From positions 1 to 34,216 of the forward strand of contig WRAY01000024.1 in NCBI GenBank assembly GCA_009779975.1: DNA of 34,216 bases, in the 5' to 3' direction. Position 1 is the first letter of the stretch; the number at the start of each line of letters is the position of its first letter. Below, in pieces: positions 22,731-31,691 of this stretch. This stretch comes from Bacillota bacterium. Its GTDB lineage: Bacteria > Bacillota > Clostridia > Christensenellales > Pumilibacteraceae. Position numbers and translations under genes: made by a program. The notes beneath the pieces were generated by a model. That model ran no database searches. It saw only the letters and a list, made by a program, of their open reading frames with translations, and was not told the origin of the DNA.

Positions 22731-23180
22731 TGGTTTTGGTGACTTTGGTGTTGATGACTTCGTTATTTTTACTTTAGAGGAATATTTGTTTAGGGGCGGC
22801 CAGTGAACTACCCCATTTGAGCGAACAATCCGCTTTACCGTCAAACGAAGACCCCCTCCTTTACAATTGCTTGTTGGTTCTTTTGATTGGAAGTTAGTTC
22901 GCAGACAACGAATAACATTGTGCGGGCGATTAATACTCGCCCCTACAGTTATTTTGACGAGTTCTTTTCGACAAATAATTTATTGTAGGGGCGGCAGAGC
23001 CGCCCCTACAGTTTTATTGGTTCGTTATTTGATGGGGTGATTCGTGGGCAACCATCAACATTGTTCGGGCGGCAGAGTGCCGCCCGAACAATATTTGTTG
23101 GTTCGTTATATACACGATTTATGTGATTACCGTTTCACATTGTGAGGACGGATGAGGGTGACTGTCCCTATATTTTTTGT
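22731..23180. repeat. Gene-free gap packed with palindromic repeats
   Basis: About 450 bp without a credible gene. It contains GGGCGG-family copies: GCGGGCGATTAATACTCGCCC then CTACA (22922-22947); a perfect TGTAGGGGCGGC/GCCGCCCCTACA (22984-23010); and TTGTTCGGGCGGC/GCCGCCCGAACAA (23061-23091). A degenerate copy occurs near 22793-22810. The stretches GGTTCGTTAT (from 23019 and 23099) and CGAAGACC (22843) recur, hinting at older layered insertions. Confidence 0.8.
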
Positions 23181-23220
23181 AAAAAGTGACTAAAAGCGTT
23201 ATTGCTTTTAGTCACTTTTT
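23181..23220. terminator. Strong bidirectional terminator downstream of the RCC1 gene
   Basis: AAAAAGTGACTAAAAGC (23181-23197) and GCTTTTAGTCACTTTTT (23204-23220) form a perfect 17-bp stem with a 6-nt loop and T-runs on both strands. Confidence 0.92.
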
Positions 23221-23225
23221 TATAA

Positions 23226-23254
23226 GGTGCGGGCGGTCATTGACCGCCCCTGCA
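23226..23254. repeat. GGGCGGTC...GACCGCCC palindromic repeat
   Basis: GTGCGGGCGGTCATTGACCGCCC is followed by CTGCA, one change from the usual CTACA end. It lies between the terminator and the stop codon of the RCC1 gene. Confidence 0.8.
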
Positions 23255-23275
23255 AGTTTTTTTATTTATGATTTG

Positions 23276-26200
23276 TTAGATTATTGGCCTTAGAGTTTGG
23301 GGGGCAAGATTGATATAGTAAAACCAGCCGTCATGTCCACCATAGAAAAACATATCTTGGATTATTTGATTGGACATTGCGAATGGAGCGATAGATTCGG
23401 CTGTCCCCCAAAATTCTACTCGGAAATACTGATAACTAGTTGGAACAACGACATCGGCAAAACGCCAACCTTGAAAAATGGAGTGAGCGGAGTGCCACTG
23501 CATATAACTTCTTGCCATTAACTCGGTTGTTCCGCTGAATGCTCTCATATGAGCGGCTCCAAAGGCTGACCAGTGACCATCTCTTCCGCCAAGAAACCAA
23601 ACTCGGATTGTTCGCTCTTGGAGTTGTTCAGGGTTTAGTATTGCCGGAACACTTCTGTAACCGCTATTGTCATCCAGTCCGAGTTGTCCAAAGGCATTTC
23701 CACCCCAAACAAAAATTACTCCGTCTTCGCTTTTTGCTATACTGTGGTTGTCGCCTGCTGAAAAAGAAGTTATGACATGCGGCGATGAGAGAATTTGCAG
23801 AGGGGCTAAAATATTTCCGGTGCTACCGTTACCCAGTCTTCCGCTTCCGCCATGCCCCCATGTCCAAAGTCCGCCGTTAGTATCTAGCGCCAGATTGTGG
23901 TCTGTTTTTGTTGCGACTGAAATAAATTGTTTTCCATAGGCGTTTATTTGAACAGGGGCTAATCTTCTGGTGTTTGTTCCGTCTCCGACTTGCCCCGAAG
24001 TGTTTAGTCCCCAACCCCAAAGTCTTCCGAGAGAGTCGACAGCAACGCTATGCAAACTTCCAGCGGATGCTGAATTAAATTGAAGGTCGGGACGAATGTT
24101 TATCGGTGAAGAGCGTTGGGCTGTTGTTCCGTCACCAACAAAACCCTGACAGTTGCAACCCCAAGCCCATAGTCTTCTGCCCCTGTCAATGGCAAGAGTA
24201 TGTTCACCTCCTGCTGAAACGCTCAAAAATATCAAATCATGGCGAATAGCAACAGGCGTTGAACGATTAGTTGTTGTTCCGTCACCAAGTCGTCCAAATT
24301 GATTACTTCCCCATGTCCAAAGTCTGCCGTAGACATCAATTGCAGCACTATGTAGAAAGCCTGCTGAAATATAAGCAAATCTCAAATGCGGCATAATATT
24401 TATCGGAATAAAAACATTTTCAGTATCACCATTCCCAAGTCTTCCGGAACCGCCATTTCCCCACACCCAAAGTCTTCCATAAGTATCAAGCGCCATTGAA
24501 TGAGCACTTCCGCCGTCAACTGCTCTAAACCTTAAATTTGGCATTATCGGCACAGGATAGTTTCTTTGCGTTGTTGTCCCATCACCAAGTTGGCCGCTTG
24601 CGTTTGCTCCCCAAGCATAGAGAAAGCCGTCATCAGTTATTTTGAATGTGAATGCTCCGAATGCGGCAAACACTCCTGCCTCAATCGGAATAGATGAAAA
24701 TCTTGCAAAGAGGGTTGTGTTTTGAATTGCGGCAAACGGAGCGGTGACAGGATAGTAGAAATCTTCGTCAAAATACCAACCTTCAAAATTGTAGAAAGGT
24801 ATTACAGGTTCATAAAATATTTCTGTTTCAATATTAAATAAAGTTCCTGTTGCGACAATTCGTGAACGAATACTTCTTGCTCCGCCTGTGTTAAAACTAA
24901 TAATGACACCGTCGCCTTGCATTATTAGAAGTGGAATAGAACTGTTTAAAGTCGTGCCGTTTCCAAAGTTTCCATAGTTATTGCTGCCCCAAGCGAAAAT
25001 TGAGCCTTTAGTGTCCACTGCCATACTTGACTCAACTCCAGCACTAATTGACCTGAATGTTCTCTCTGTTGCAATGTGTGTTGGGGTTGTTCTTTGGTTT
25101 ATAGTGTTGTCTCCAAGCCTGCCGCTTCCATTTAGTCCCCATGCAAAGAGTCTTCCGTCTGTTGCAATTGCCAAACTATGGGCTTCTCCTGCTGAAATTT
25201 CACTAAAACGGTTTGTTCCGCCGATATGAATAGGCGAAGAGTTTGCTGTTTGAACAGAACCGTTGCCAAGTCTGCCGTTAGTTCCTTCGCCCCAAGCAAA
25301 TGCTCTTCCGTCCATATGAATAGCAAGAGTGTGGGAAAATCCTGCTGAAATTACACTAAAACGATTGCCTCCTCCGACATGGACAGGGTTTGAGCGATTT
25401 GTTGTTGTTCCGTCGCCCAATCTTCCTTGTCCGTTAAAACCCCATGCAAATGCTCGTCCGTCAGTTGTTATTGCAACTGAATGACTTCCTCCGGCAGATG
25501 CCGCTTTAAATCTTTCTGTTGTGTTTACCAGAACAGGCGAATTGCGTTGAGTTGTTGTTCCGTCACCAAGTCTTCCGTTCACATTACTTCCCCATGCCCA
25601 AAGTCTGCCATAGGTATCGATTGCAAGAGTGTGTTCCCAACCTCCTGAAACTGAAACAAACCTATTTGCTCCGCCGATTTGAACAGGCGAATTGCGTTGA
25701 ATTGTTGTTCCGTCACCGAGCCTTCCGCTTCCGTTGTTTCCCCAACCCCAAAGTCTGCCGTAAGTGTCAATTGCATGAGAGTGATGTCTGCCTGCCGAAA
25801 CATACGAAACATAAGTGAATGTTATATCGGATCTTATGTGGACAGGTGTTTGTCTTGTTGTTGTTGTTCCGTCCCCCAATCTTCCTTGTCCGTTTGGTCC
25901 CCATGAAAATAACCTACCTTGAGCATCAATCATTAAATTGTGCCAAGCAGAACTAATCATGCTTGATGTCACAAGAACCGTTTCCCATCTTGCTTCAATT
26001 GTTATGTCAGCGGTAAGAGTGTGAGGCAAGGCAAAAGGAGTAGTTCCAATATACCAACCGACAAGACCATAATGGAAATTCGGATGAGTCGGTGTCGGAA
26101 GAGAAGTTAAAATCGTTCCGAATTGATGTCTTTGAGGAGCAAGAGGATTTCCTCCCATAGTGTTGAATGTTATTGTTGGCCAACTTAGCCATCTTGCATG

Positions 26201-29200
26201 GAAGGTGACATCATCGCTTAAGTTGAATGGGAATTGAACCGGTTGAGTTAAGGCGTTGTCAAGATACCATGCAACAAAGTTGTAGCCATGCCGCTCGGGA
26301 GTCGGAATATCAGAAGAAATTATCGACGAGTTTTGAGAAAACAGCCTCGGCATTTTGTTTGGCGTCATTCCTGTTTGGAATGATATTTGTCTTGCGTTGC
26401 CCTCGACAATAGTTGTCATGACAGAAGCGTTTGCAAAGTCTCCAACGGCGTTAAAAATCAAACCCAGCCTTAGATTAGCATTGCTTCCTGTTGCAACTAC
26501 TGAGCCTTGAGAGTTAATTGCAATGCTGTGGAGGTCGCCTGCTGAGATTGAGACAAAACGCTGAGCGGAACTAATAACAACAGGAGATAGTCTTTGAGTT
26601 GTTGTTCCGTCGCCCAATCTTGAGTTAGCGTTGTTTCCCCAAGCAAAGAGCCTGCCGTCATTATGGATTGCCATGCTGTGGGCATTTCCTGCTGATACTG
26701 CCGTAAAGCGGTTTGCGGTGCTGATATTGACAGGCAATAGTCTTCTTGTTTGTGTTCCGTCTCCAACTCTTCCGTTAGTGTTTAGTCCCCATCCGAACAA
26801 TCTTCCGTCAGTTGCAATAGCGAGTGAATGAAGTGAGCCTCCTGAGATTGCTTTGAATGTGTTTGCTGTGCTGATGTGAACAGGCGCTCTTCTAAGAGTT
26901 GTTGAGTTGTCTCCAAGCATTCCTTCATGGTTTCTGCCCCATGCAAAAAGTCTTCCGTCGGTTGTTATCGCAAGAGAATGCCAGTGCCCTGCGGCAATTT
27001 GACTAAACCGCAAATCTCCTCCGATTTGAACAGGCGTGTGATAGGTTGAAATTATCGTTCCTGAACCGATTTGACCAAATTCGTTTGAACCCCATGCAAA
27101 AAGTCTTCCGTCGGTCGTTATTGCAAGAGAGTGCATATTGTTTGTTGAAACTGAAACAAACCTCAAAGTTGGCATGATGTTGACAGGAGTTAGTCTTTGC
27201 ATCTCTGTCCCATCGCCCAGTCTTCCGTTAAAATTATTTCCCCATGACCAAAGTCTTCCGTCTCTGTCGATTGCGTGAGAGTGAGACCAGCCGGCTGCAA
27301 CATCATTGAACCTCAAACTCGGCATTATGTTGATAGGGTTCAAAGGCATTTCTGTTGAACCGTTGCCAAGTCTTCCGCTTCCGTTATATCCCCATGCAAA
27401 GAGTCTTCCTTGAGTGTCAATCATGAGGTTGTGAGAATTGGCTGTGTCTATCATTTGAGACGGAATATATGTTTTGTTCCACATTGCTGTGATGGTTATG
27501 TTTTGAGTTATGGTGTGGGGTAAAACAAGAGGAACATTGTTTATATACCAACCGCGGAACGAATAGTTAAGCCTGTGGATAGGGTCATATGGAAGTTCAG
27601 CAATAACGCTGCCGACATCAACTGCCACAGGAGTTAAGTCAAAGCCGCCTCCGCCGTTAAGGTTAAGGGATATTGTGAATTGTCTTATCCAACGAGCATA
27701 GAGGGTTGTGTTTCCGTTTGGAGTGAATGGTTGAGCAACCGGGAGGATGAAATTTTCATCATGATACCAACCTAAGAATCTGTAGTTTGCTCTTACAGGC
27801 GTTGGAAGATTACTTAAACTGTTTCCTTCTAAAACCCACTGATTGCTAAGATTGTTCCCGCCGTTTGTGTTAAATGTTATTCTTTGTTCCCATGAAGCGT
27901 AGACTGTTCGATGTCCGTTTGTTATCACATTCAATGGAACTATTGTTGTCAAGGCGGAATTAGTGTTCCAACGAACAAAATAGAAATTATCCCTTATAGG
28001 AATCGGCATACTCGCCCTAGTAACATTTTCCATGTAGTGGACTATCCTTGCCTCTATAATGTTTCCGCCTCTGGTGTTGAAGTAGAGGTTATATTCATGC
28101 CAGCGAGCATGAACAGTTGTGTGATTTGTCGGAACAAATATCCATCCAAAAGGCAAAGGCTGAGTGAAGTTTTCGTCAAAATACCAGCCCAAAAACGGAG
28201 TTAAGCCTTTGATTGTTGCAGGGACTGTCACTGACGAGCCTGCGATTATTTCAATTGAACTAATCGGAGTTCCGCCGTTTGTGTTAAATGTTATTCTGAA
28301 AAAGCCGGGATTTGCGAGCGGAAAGTCGAGGAATATTCCTGTGTTTTGCCAACTGTCAAACGCCTCAATTGCAAATGGCGTTCCCATGATGACGATGTTG
28401 TTTCTTCTTTGAATTTGATAACCAAGTGATGATGCCAGTGAATTGTCAAAAAAATACATATCGTTCATTAGATTTAAGTCATAGTAGACGATAACAATGA
28501 GACCATGCATTTGCATTGTCGGGCTCATCGCAGATGATGTCAAAGTGTTTGACATTCCGGGAAGCGGAGTTAAAACAACTTGCCAACCTAATGGGGACAT
28601 TGCATTTCTAAGAGCGTTTAAGGTTAAGAGTGTCATGCTGTCACACTCGCACGGGAAAGTGTTGGAGATTGGACAACAACGGCAAATCACAACAAACCAA
28701 TCGCATTCGGGACAAATTGCAAGCGGGTCATCGCAAATGCATGGGAAATTGCTGCATTCGAGGCAATTTTCTTCATTTGAGTTATCATTTCCTCTTGGCG
28801 GGTCTCTTCCCTCTTGGACTGCACGAATTATTTCAATTGCAAAAGGAGTTCCGAAAAACATGGTCAATCCTTCCCGGTAGAATGCATAACCAAATGAATT
28901 GGCAGTTCCTTGATTTGTGAACTCTCCCATGTTTGCCATGTCACGAGTTGAAAATCTTGAAATTGAGAGCGACTCAACAGTAAAATCAGCATTCATTCGG
29001 GATGCTGTGATAGTTCGGGAACCCATATGAGAAACATCAACAACTTGCCAGCCGGTTTCGCCCAGGTGATTGACTAGGGTTTCAAGATTTATGTATTGAT
29101 ACCTCTCTCTTGGACCGTCATCAGACAAATCACAACCGGTTCCAGCAAATGCGACAACGGACAATGACAGGGCAATAAGCAACCCCAAAAATAACAATTT

Positions 29201-29212
29201 TAGTTTTTTCAT
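23276..29212 (-). CDS. Giant exported protein: three RCC1 propellers and InlB-type B-repeats
   Basis: The protein has 1978 residues (ATG 29212, GAGGAAAG upstream). A signal peptide ends near AGTGC, and Cys27 may be lipidated. Two related 90-100-residue domains follow (about 45-135 and 198-285), both with GWQVV and GTPFAIE, split by a Cys-rich segment (150-190). Then come about four InlB/Flg_new repeats (FNTNGG ... FLGWYFDENF ... TLYARW, 305-585) and three RCC1 regions (about 590-960, 1105-1480, 1565-1880). Each RCC1 region has seven WGxNxxGRLGDG blades, and B-repeats separate the regions. The tail has paired FLGGRDGHWS and FYGGHDGWFYY motifs. No LPXTG or membrane anchor is seen at the end. 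A cell-surface binding role is likely; the ligand is unknown. Confidence 0.9.
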   Translation of the reverse strand: MKKLKLLFLGLLIALSLSVVAFAGTGCDLSDDGPRERYQYINLETLVNHLGETGWQVVDVSHMGSRTITASRMNADFTVESLSISRFSTRDMANMGEFTNQGTANSFGYAFYREGLTMFFGTPFAIEIIRAVQEGRDPPRGNDNSNEENCLECSNFPCICDDPLAICPECDWFVVICRCCPISNTFPCECDSMTLLTLNALRNAMSPLGWQVVLTPLPGMSNTLTSSAMSPTMQMHGLIVIVYYDLNLMNDMYFFDNSLASSLGYQIQRRNNIVIMGTPFAIEAFDSWQNTGIFLDFPLANPGFFRITFNTNGGTPISSIEIIAGSSVTVPATIKGLTPFLGWYFDENFTQPLPFGWIFVPTNHTTVHARWHEYNLYFNTRGGNIIEARIVHYMENVTRASMPIPIRDNFYFVRWNTNSALTTIVPLNVITNGHRTVYASWEQRITFNTNGGNNLSNQWVLEGNSLSNLPTPVRANYRFLGWYHDENFILPVAQPFTPNGNTTLYARWIRQFTISLNLNGGGGFDLTPVAVDVGSVIAELPYDPIHRLNYSFRGWYINNVPLVLPHTITQNITITAMWNKTYIPSQMIDTANSHNLMIDTQGRLFAWGYNGSGRLGNGSTEMPLNPINIMPSLRFNDVAAGWSHSHAIDRDGRLWSWGNNFNGRLGDGTEMQRLTPVNIMPTLRFVSVSTNNMHSLAITTDGRLFAWGSNEFGQIGSGTIISTYHTPVQIGGDLRFSQIAAGHWHSLAITTDGRLFAWGRNHEGMLGDNSTTLRRAPVHISTANTFKAISGGSLHSLAIATDGRLFGWGLNTNGRVGDGTQTRRLLPVNISTANRFTAVSAGNAHSMAIHNDGRLFAWGNNANSRLGDGTTTQRLSPVVISSAQRFVSISAGDLHSIAINSQGSVVATGSNANLRLGLIFNAVGDFANASVMTTIVEGNARQISFQTGMTPNKMPRLFSQNSSIISSDIPTPERHGYNFVAWYLDNALTQPVQFPFNLSDDVTFHARWLSWPTITFNTMGGNPLAPQRHQFGTILTSLPTPTHPNFHYGLVGWYIGTTPFALPHTLTADITIEARWETVLVTSSMISSAWHNLMIDAQGRLFSWGPNGQGRLGDGTTTTRQTPVHIRSDITFTYVSYVSAGRHHSHAIDTYGRLWGWGNNGSGRLGDGTTIQRNSPVQIGGANRFVSVSGGWEHTLAIDTYGRLWAWGSNVNGRLGDGTTTQRNSPVLVNTTERFKAASAGGSHSVAITTDGRAFAWGFNGQGRLGDGTTTNRSNPVHVGGGNRFSVISAGFSHTLAIHMDGRAFAWGEGTNGRLGNGSVQTANSSPIHIGGTNRFSEISAGEAHSLAIATDGRLFAWGLNGSGRLGDNTINQRTTPTHIATERTFRSISAGVESSMAVDTKGSIFAWGSNNYGNFGNGTTLNSSIPLLIMQGDGVIISFNTGGARSIRSRIVATGTLFNIETEIFYEPVIPFYNFEGWYFDEDFYYPVTAPFAAIQNTTLFARFSSIPIEAGVFAAFGAFTFKITDDGFLYAWGANASGQLGDGTTTQRNYPVPIMPNLRFRAVDGGSAHSMALDTYGRLWVWGNGGSGRLGNGDTENVFIPINIMPHLRFAYISAGFLHSAAIDVYGRLWTWGSNQFGRLGDGTTTNRSTPVAIRHDLIFLSVSAGGEHTLAIDRGRRLWAWGCNCQGFVGDGTTAQRSSPINIRPDLQFNSASAGSLHSVAVDSLGRLWGWGLNTSGQVGDGTNTRRLAPVQINAYGKQFISVATKTDHNLALDTNGGLWTWGHGGSGRLGNGSTGNILAPLQILSSPHVITSFSAGDNHSIAKSEDGVIFVWGGNAFGQLGLDDNSGYRSVPAILNPEQLQERTIRVWFLGGRDGHWSAFGAAHMRAFSGTTELMARSYMQWHSAHSIFQGWRFADVVVPTSYQYFRVEFWGTAESIAPFAMSNQIIQDMFFYGGHDGWFYYINLAPQTLRPII

Positions 29213-29392
29213 CAAATCTCTTTCCTCTCATTTAAATGACATTGATTTTTTTCGGGAGGCAGGTTTCCTCCCCTACATTTTTTGTGTCAAGCACATTCAA
29301 TTTCGACATGCTTTTTGCTAACTTCATTAGGTGTGCCCCTCACAAATGCCACCCCTACAGTTTTTTTGTTTTGTTTTTCTGGCAGTTAAAAC
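29213..29392. other. Long leader of the RCC1 gene holding repeat remnants
   Basis: About 190 bp separate the promoter from the ATG. The leader holds a degenerate palindrome (CGGGAGGCAGGTTTCCTCCC then CTACA, about 29253-29276). It also holds a TTAGGTGTGCCCCTCA stretch (29328-29343) identical to the end of the element at 3528-3656, followed by CCACCCCTACA. These look like insertions that lengthened the leader. Confidence 0.7.
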
Positions 29393-29408
29393 AATAATTT
29401 CAATTATT
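29393..29408. promoter_or_regulatory. Palindrome at the RCC1 gene transcription start
   Basis: AATAATT-TC-AATTATT is a perfect 7+7 palindrome centred next to the predicted start (about 29402). It could be an operator, but AT-rich DNA makes such palindromes cheap. Confidence 0.4.
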
Positions 29409-29438
29409 ATTATACTATAAAAATCTGAGTAATGTCAA
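29409..29438 (-). promoter_or_regulatory. Promoter of the RCC1 gene
   Basis: On the minus strand TTGACA (29438-29433) and TATAAT (29414-29409), both perfect, are 18 bp apart. Confidence 0.82.
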
Positions 29439-29505
29439 GGTTTTTCAGCAATAAATTTTTTGTAAGACTTTATGTGTTTTTAACAAATGATAGATTAATT
29501 TTGGA

Positions 29506-29611
29506 GGTGCTAAATATTCGTGATAATGATGAGCGATTAATTGTAGGGGCGGGCGTCCTCGACCGCCCCTACAATTTTTATCTCACTGCCAAATCACGAA
29601 CATTTAGCACC
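29506..29611. mobile_element. MITE-like element with GGTGCTAAATRTTCGTGAT ends
   Basis: GGTGCTAAATATTCGTGAT (29506-29524) is inverted with one mismatch at 29593-29611. Inside is a perfect 14-bp palindrome AATTGTAGGGGCGG/CCGCCCCTACAATT (29539-29552 with 29563-29576). A third copy of the end motif is at 34077-34094. No gene is inside. Confidence 0.75.
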
Positions 29612-29612
29612 A

Positions 29613-29670
29613 TCTTAATTTTGTCATCATTTGTAAACTGTTGTTTGTAATTTGTAATCTGCCTTTTGTC
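29613..29670. repeat. Heptamer array directly after the histidine kinase gene
   Basis: A CTTAATTTTGTCATC core is followed by about seven 7-bp units ending in TTG or CTG (TCATTTG, TAAACTG, TTGTTTG, TAATTTG, TAATCTG, CCTTTTG). The array runs straight into the stop codon of the kinase gene (29671-29673). Confidence 0.8.
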
Positions 29671-30912
29671 CTACTCCCTGTCTATTGGGAGTTCCAGCAT
29701 AAAATTTGAACCGCTGTTTGGAGTTGAGTAAACATGGATTACTCCTCCCATCATCGTTACTATTTGTTTGGCAATGGCAAGTCCCAGTCCTGCCGAGCCG
29801 TCTTCACGGCCTCGCACCTTGTCAACTCGATAGAATCTGTCGAAGATTTTTGACAGTTCTTCTTTGGCAATTCCTATGCCTGTGTCTTTGACTGAGATGG
29901 CGATTTTTTCATCTTCTTCTTTGATTTCACAATTTATTGAGATGTTGCCGCCGGTTGGGGTATATTTTATTGCGTTGTCGACAAATGCCCGAACCGATAG
30001 AAGAAGCAGTTCTTTGTCTAATGTCACAAAAACTTCGCTGTGATTGCAGACAAAATTAATTTCATGATTTTCGCTCAGCATTCGATAGTCATACATTAGT
30101 GAAAGCAACTCTTGTTTTAGGTCAAATTCTGTTTTTGACATGTTCATGCTTCCAAGGCGAGCGAGAAGAAGCAGTTGCTCTAGGATGCGTTTCATGTTGT
30201 CAGACTCTTTTTGAATGTTGCCAATACCTTCTTCTAAAACATCGGGCTTTTCGCTTCCCCATCTGTTTAACATGCTTGCGTAGCCTGAGATGACAGCGAG
30301 AGGAGTTTTTAACTCATGGGATGCATCTCCGATAAAGTTGTTTTGGCGTTTGAAAACATCTTCGATTTCATCAAGCATTTTGTTGATTTTTGCCGTCAAA
30401 TCCATTAACTCGTCTTGAGTGTCAATAGTCCCTATTCTCTCGGATAGATTTTCTGTTGTAATACTGTCAATTTTTTTTGATATTTTGCGAATAGGACGAA
30501 GCATCATTGTTGAAACTGCCAAAACAAGTCCGATGAACAACGCAACAAAAACTCCGCCCAAAATAATATTAACATAAGTTAGCCATGTCAAAAATGACAT
30601 GTATTCATAGGGGTCAAATCCGGCGTTGTTGAGAAAATTTCGAGTGAATAAAATGTTGAAAATAATAAAAAATGCAATGATATGAGAAAAACCGACAGTG
30701 AATATTATTATCATTTTTGTCGTCAGTCTGAGTTTAAAAAATCTGTTGAATTTGACAACAATAAAATATATGAAAAAGAAAGGAAAAAAAAGTATTTTCA
30801 ATGCCAAAATAAGACCGAATTTTTTCTTGCTTTTAACTCGTCTTTCTTTTTGTTCTTTTTTTATTTCATCGATTGTGTCCTCGACTAATTCTTTTGCCGG
30901 ATAAGTTGACAT
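29671..30912 (-). CDS. Membrane sensor histidine kinase
   Basis: The 413-residue protein has a basic N-terminal tail, then membrane helices at about 33-53, 66-90 and 112-136, and a HAMP linker (138-190). The phospho-acceptor is H199 in FIGDASHELKTPLAVISGY. The ATPase domain has VDNAIKYTPTGGNI, KDTGIGIAKEELSKIFDRFYRVD and GSAGLGLAIAKQIV. The part outside the membrane is short (about 90-112), so it probably senses the membrane or a partner protein. MSTYPAKE at 30912 is taken as the start; an upstream extension would be translated repeat DNA. It lies after its likely response regulator and shares its strand. Confidence 0.93.
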   Translation of the reverse strand: MSTYPAKELVEDTIDEIKKEQKERRVKSKKKFGLILALKILFFPFFFIYFIVVKFNRFFKLRLTTKMIIIFTVGFSHIIAFFIIFNILFTRNFLNNAGFDPYEYMSFLTWLTYVNIILGGVFVALFIGLVLAVSTMMLRPIRKISKKIDSITTENLSERIGTIDTQDELMDLTAKINKMLDEIEDVFKRQNNFIGDASHELKTPLAVISGYASMLNRWGSEKPDVLEEGIGNIQKESDNMKRILEQLLLLARLGSMNMSKTEFDLKQELLSLMYDYRMLSENHEINFVCNHSEVFVTLDKELLLLSVRAFVDNAIKYTPTGGNISINCEIKEEDEKIAISVKDTGIGIAKEELSKIFDRFYRVDKVRGREDGSAGLGLAIAKQIVTMMGGVIHVYSTPNSGSNFMLELPIDRE

Positions 30913-30919
30913 TTTTTTT

Positions 30920-31010
30920 AGTGAAAGGTGAAAAATGAGAAGTGATAAGGTGAGGTTCAATTGTTTTTTAATTTTTAAAAATACTTTTCACCTTTCACTT
31001 TTTACTCTTA
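30920..31010. repeat. Inverted heptamer element between response regulator and kinase
   Basis: AGTGAAAGGTGAAAA (30920-30934) pairs perfectly with TTTTCACCTTTCACT (30985-30999). The right side continues as CTTTTCA, CCTTTCA, CTTTTTA, CTCTTAA units. The response regulator stop codon (31008-31010) lies in the last unit. Confidence 0.88.
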
Positions 31011-31673
31011 ACTTCTGATAATATACCCCGCTCCTCTAACCGTTTCAATTAAATTAACTTCATATTTTTCGTCAATTTTACTTCTCAAGTAGCGGACATA
31101 AACATCGGCCACATTTGTGTTGCCGTGATATTCGTAGCCCCAGACTGTGTCGAGAATTTTTTCTCGGGATATGACAATATTTTTGTGTTCAATGAGAAAC
31201 AGCAAAAGGTCAAACTCTTTTTTTGTCAACTCAATAATATTGCCTCTGAATGTGACAAGGCGGCTTGTCACATCAATGATTAAATCTTTATGGGAATAGA
31301 GTTTCGCTGATTGCCCTTTTTTGATGTTTGCTCGAATTCTGGCGAGCAACTCCTCTGTTTCAAAGGGCTTCGTCATGTAGTCGTTTGCCCCCAAATCAAG
31401 TCCCGAGACTTTGTCTTGCAACTCGTCTCGAGCGGTCAAGATAACAACAGGAGTGTTTTTTTCTGTTCTCAATCGACGAAGCACTTCAATGCCGTTAAGA
31501 GTCGGAAGCATGATGTCCAAAACTATAAGCGAAAAATCTTGTGCTAATGCATAGTCCAGACCCTCTTTTCCGTCATGAGCGCAAACAACCTCATACCCCT
31601 CATGCTCAAGTTCAAGCGAGAGAAGCCTTGCTAATTTTTGTTCATCTTCAACTACTAATATCTTTTGTTTCAT
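31008..31673 (-). CDS. OmpR/PhoB family response regulator
   Basis: The 221-residue protein has a receiver domain with the acidic pair near KILVVEDEQK, phospho-acceptor D53 in LIVLDIMLP, and the conserved KPF (GANDYMTKPFE). It then has a winged-helix DNA-binding domain (about 125-220) with ELTKKEFDLLLFLIEHKN, VWGYEYHGNTNVADVYVRYLRSKID and ETVRGAGYII. AAGGA lies 8 nt before the ATG. It is followed by the kinase gene and preceded by pyruvate kinase, all on one strand. Target genes are unknown. Confidence 0.95.
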   Translation of the reverse strand: MKQKILVVEDEQKLARLLSLELEHEGYEVVCAHDGKEGLDYALAQDFSLIVLDIMLPTLNGIEVLRRLRTEKNTPVVILTARDELQDKVSGLDLGANDYMTKPFETEELLARIRANIKKGQSAKLYSHKDLIIDVTSRLVTFRGNIIELTKKEFDLLLFLIEHKNIVISREKILDTVWGYEYHGNTNVADVYVRYLRSKIDEKYEVNLIETVRGAGYIIRS

Positions 31674-31691
31674 AAAAAAAAGTTCCTTTTC

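Noticed and set aside
23539-29000. Several plus-strand frames of 60-130 residues across the RCC1 gene
   Set aside because: They repeat in step with the blade repeats, showing they are antisense shadows of a repetitive gene.
30913-30960. N-terminal extension of the histidine kinase
   Set aside because: The extra residues (MNLTLSLLIFHLSLKK) are translated heptamer repeat, and the family-like sequence begins at MSTYPAKE.
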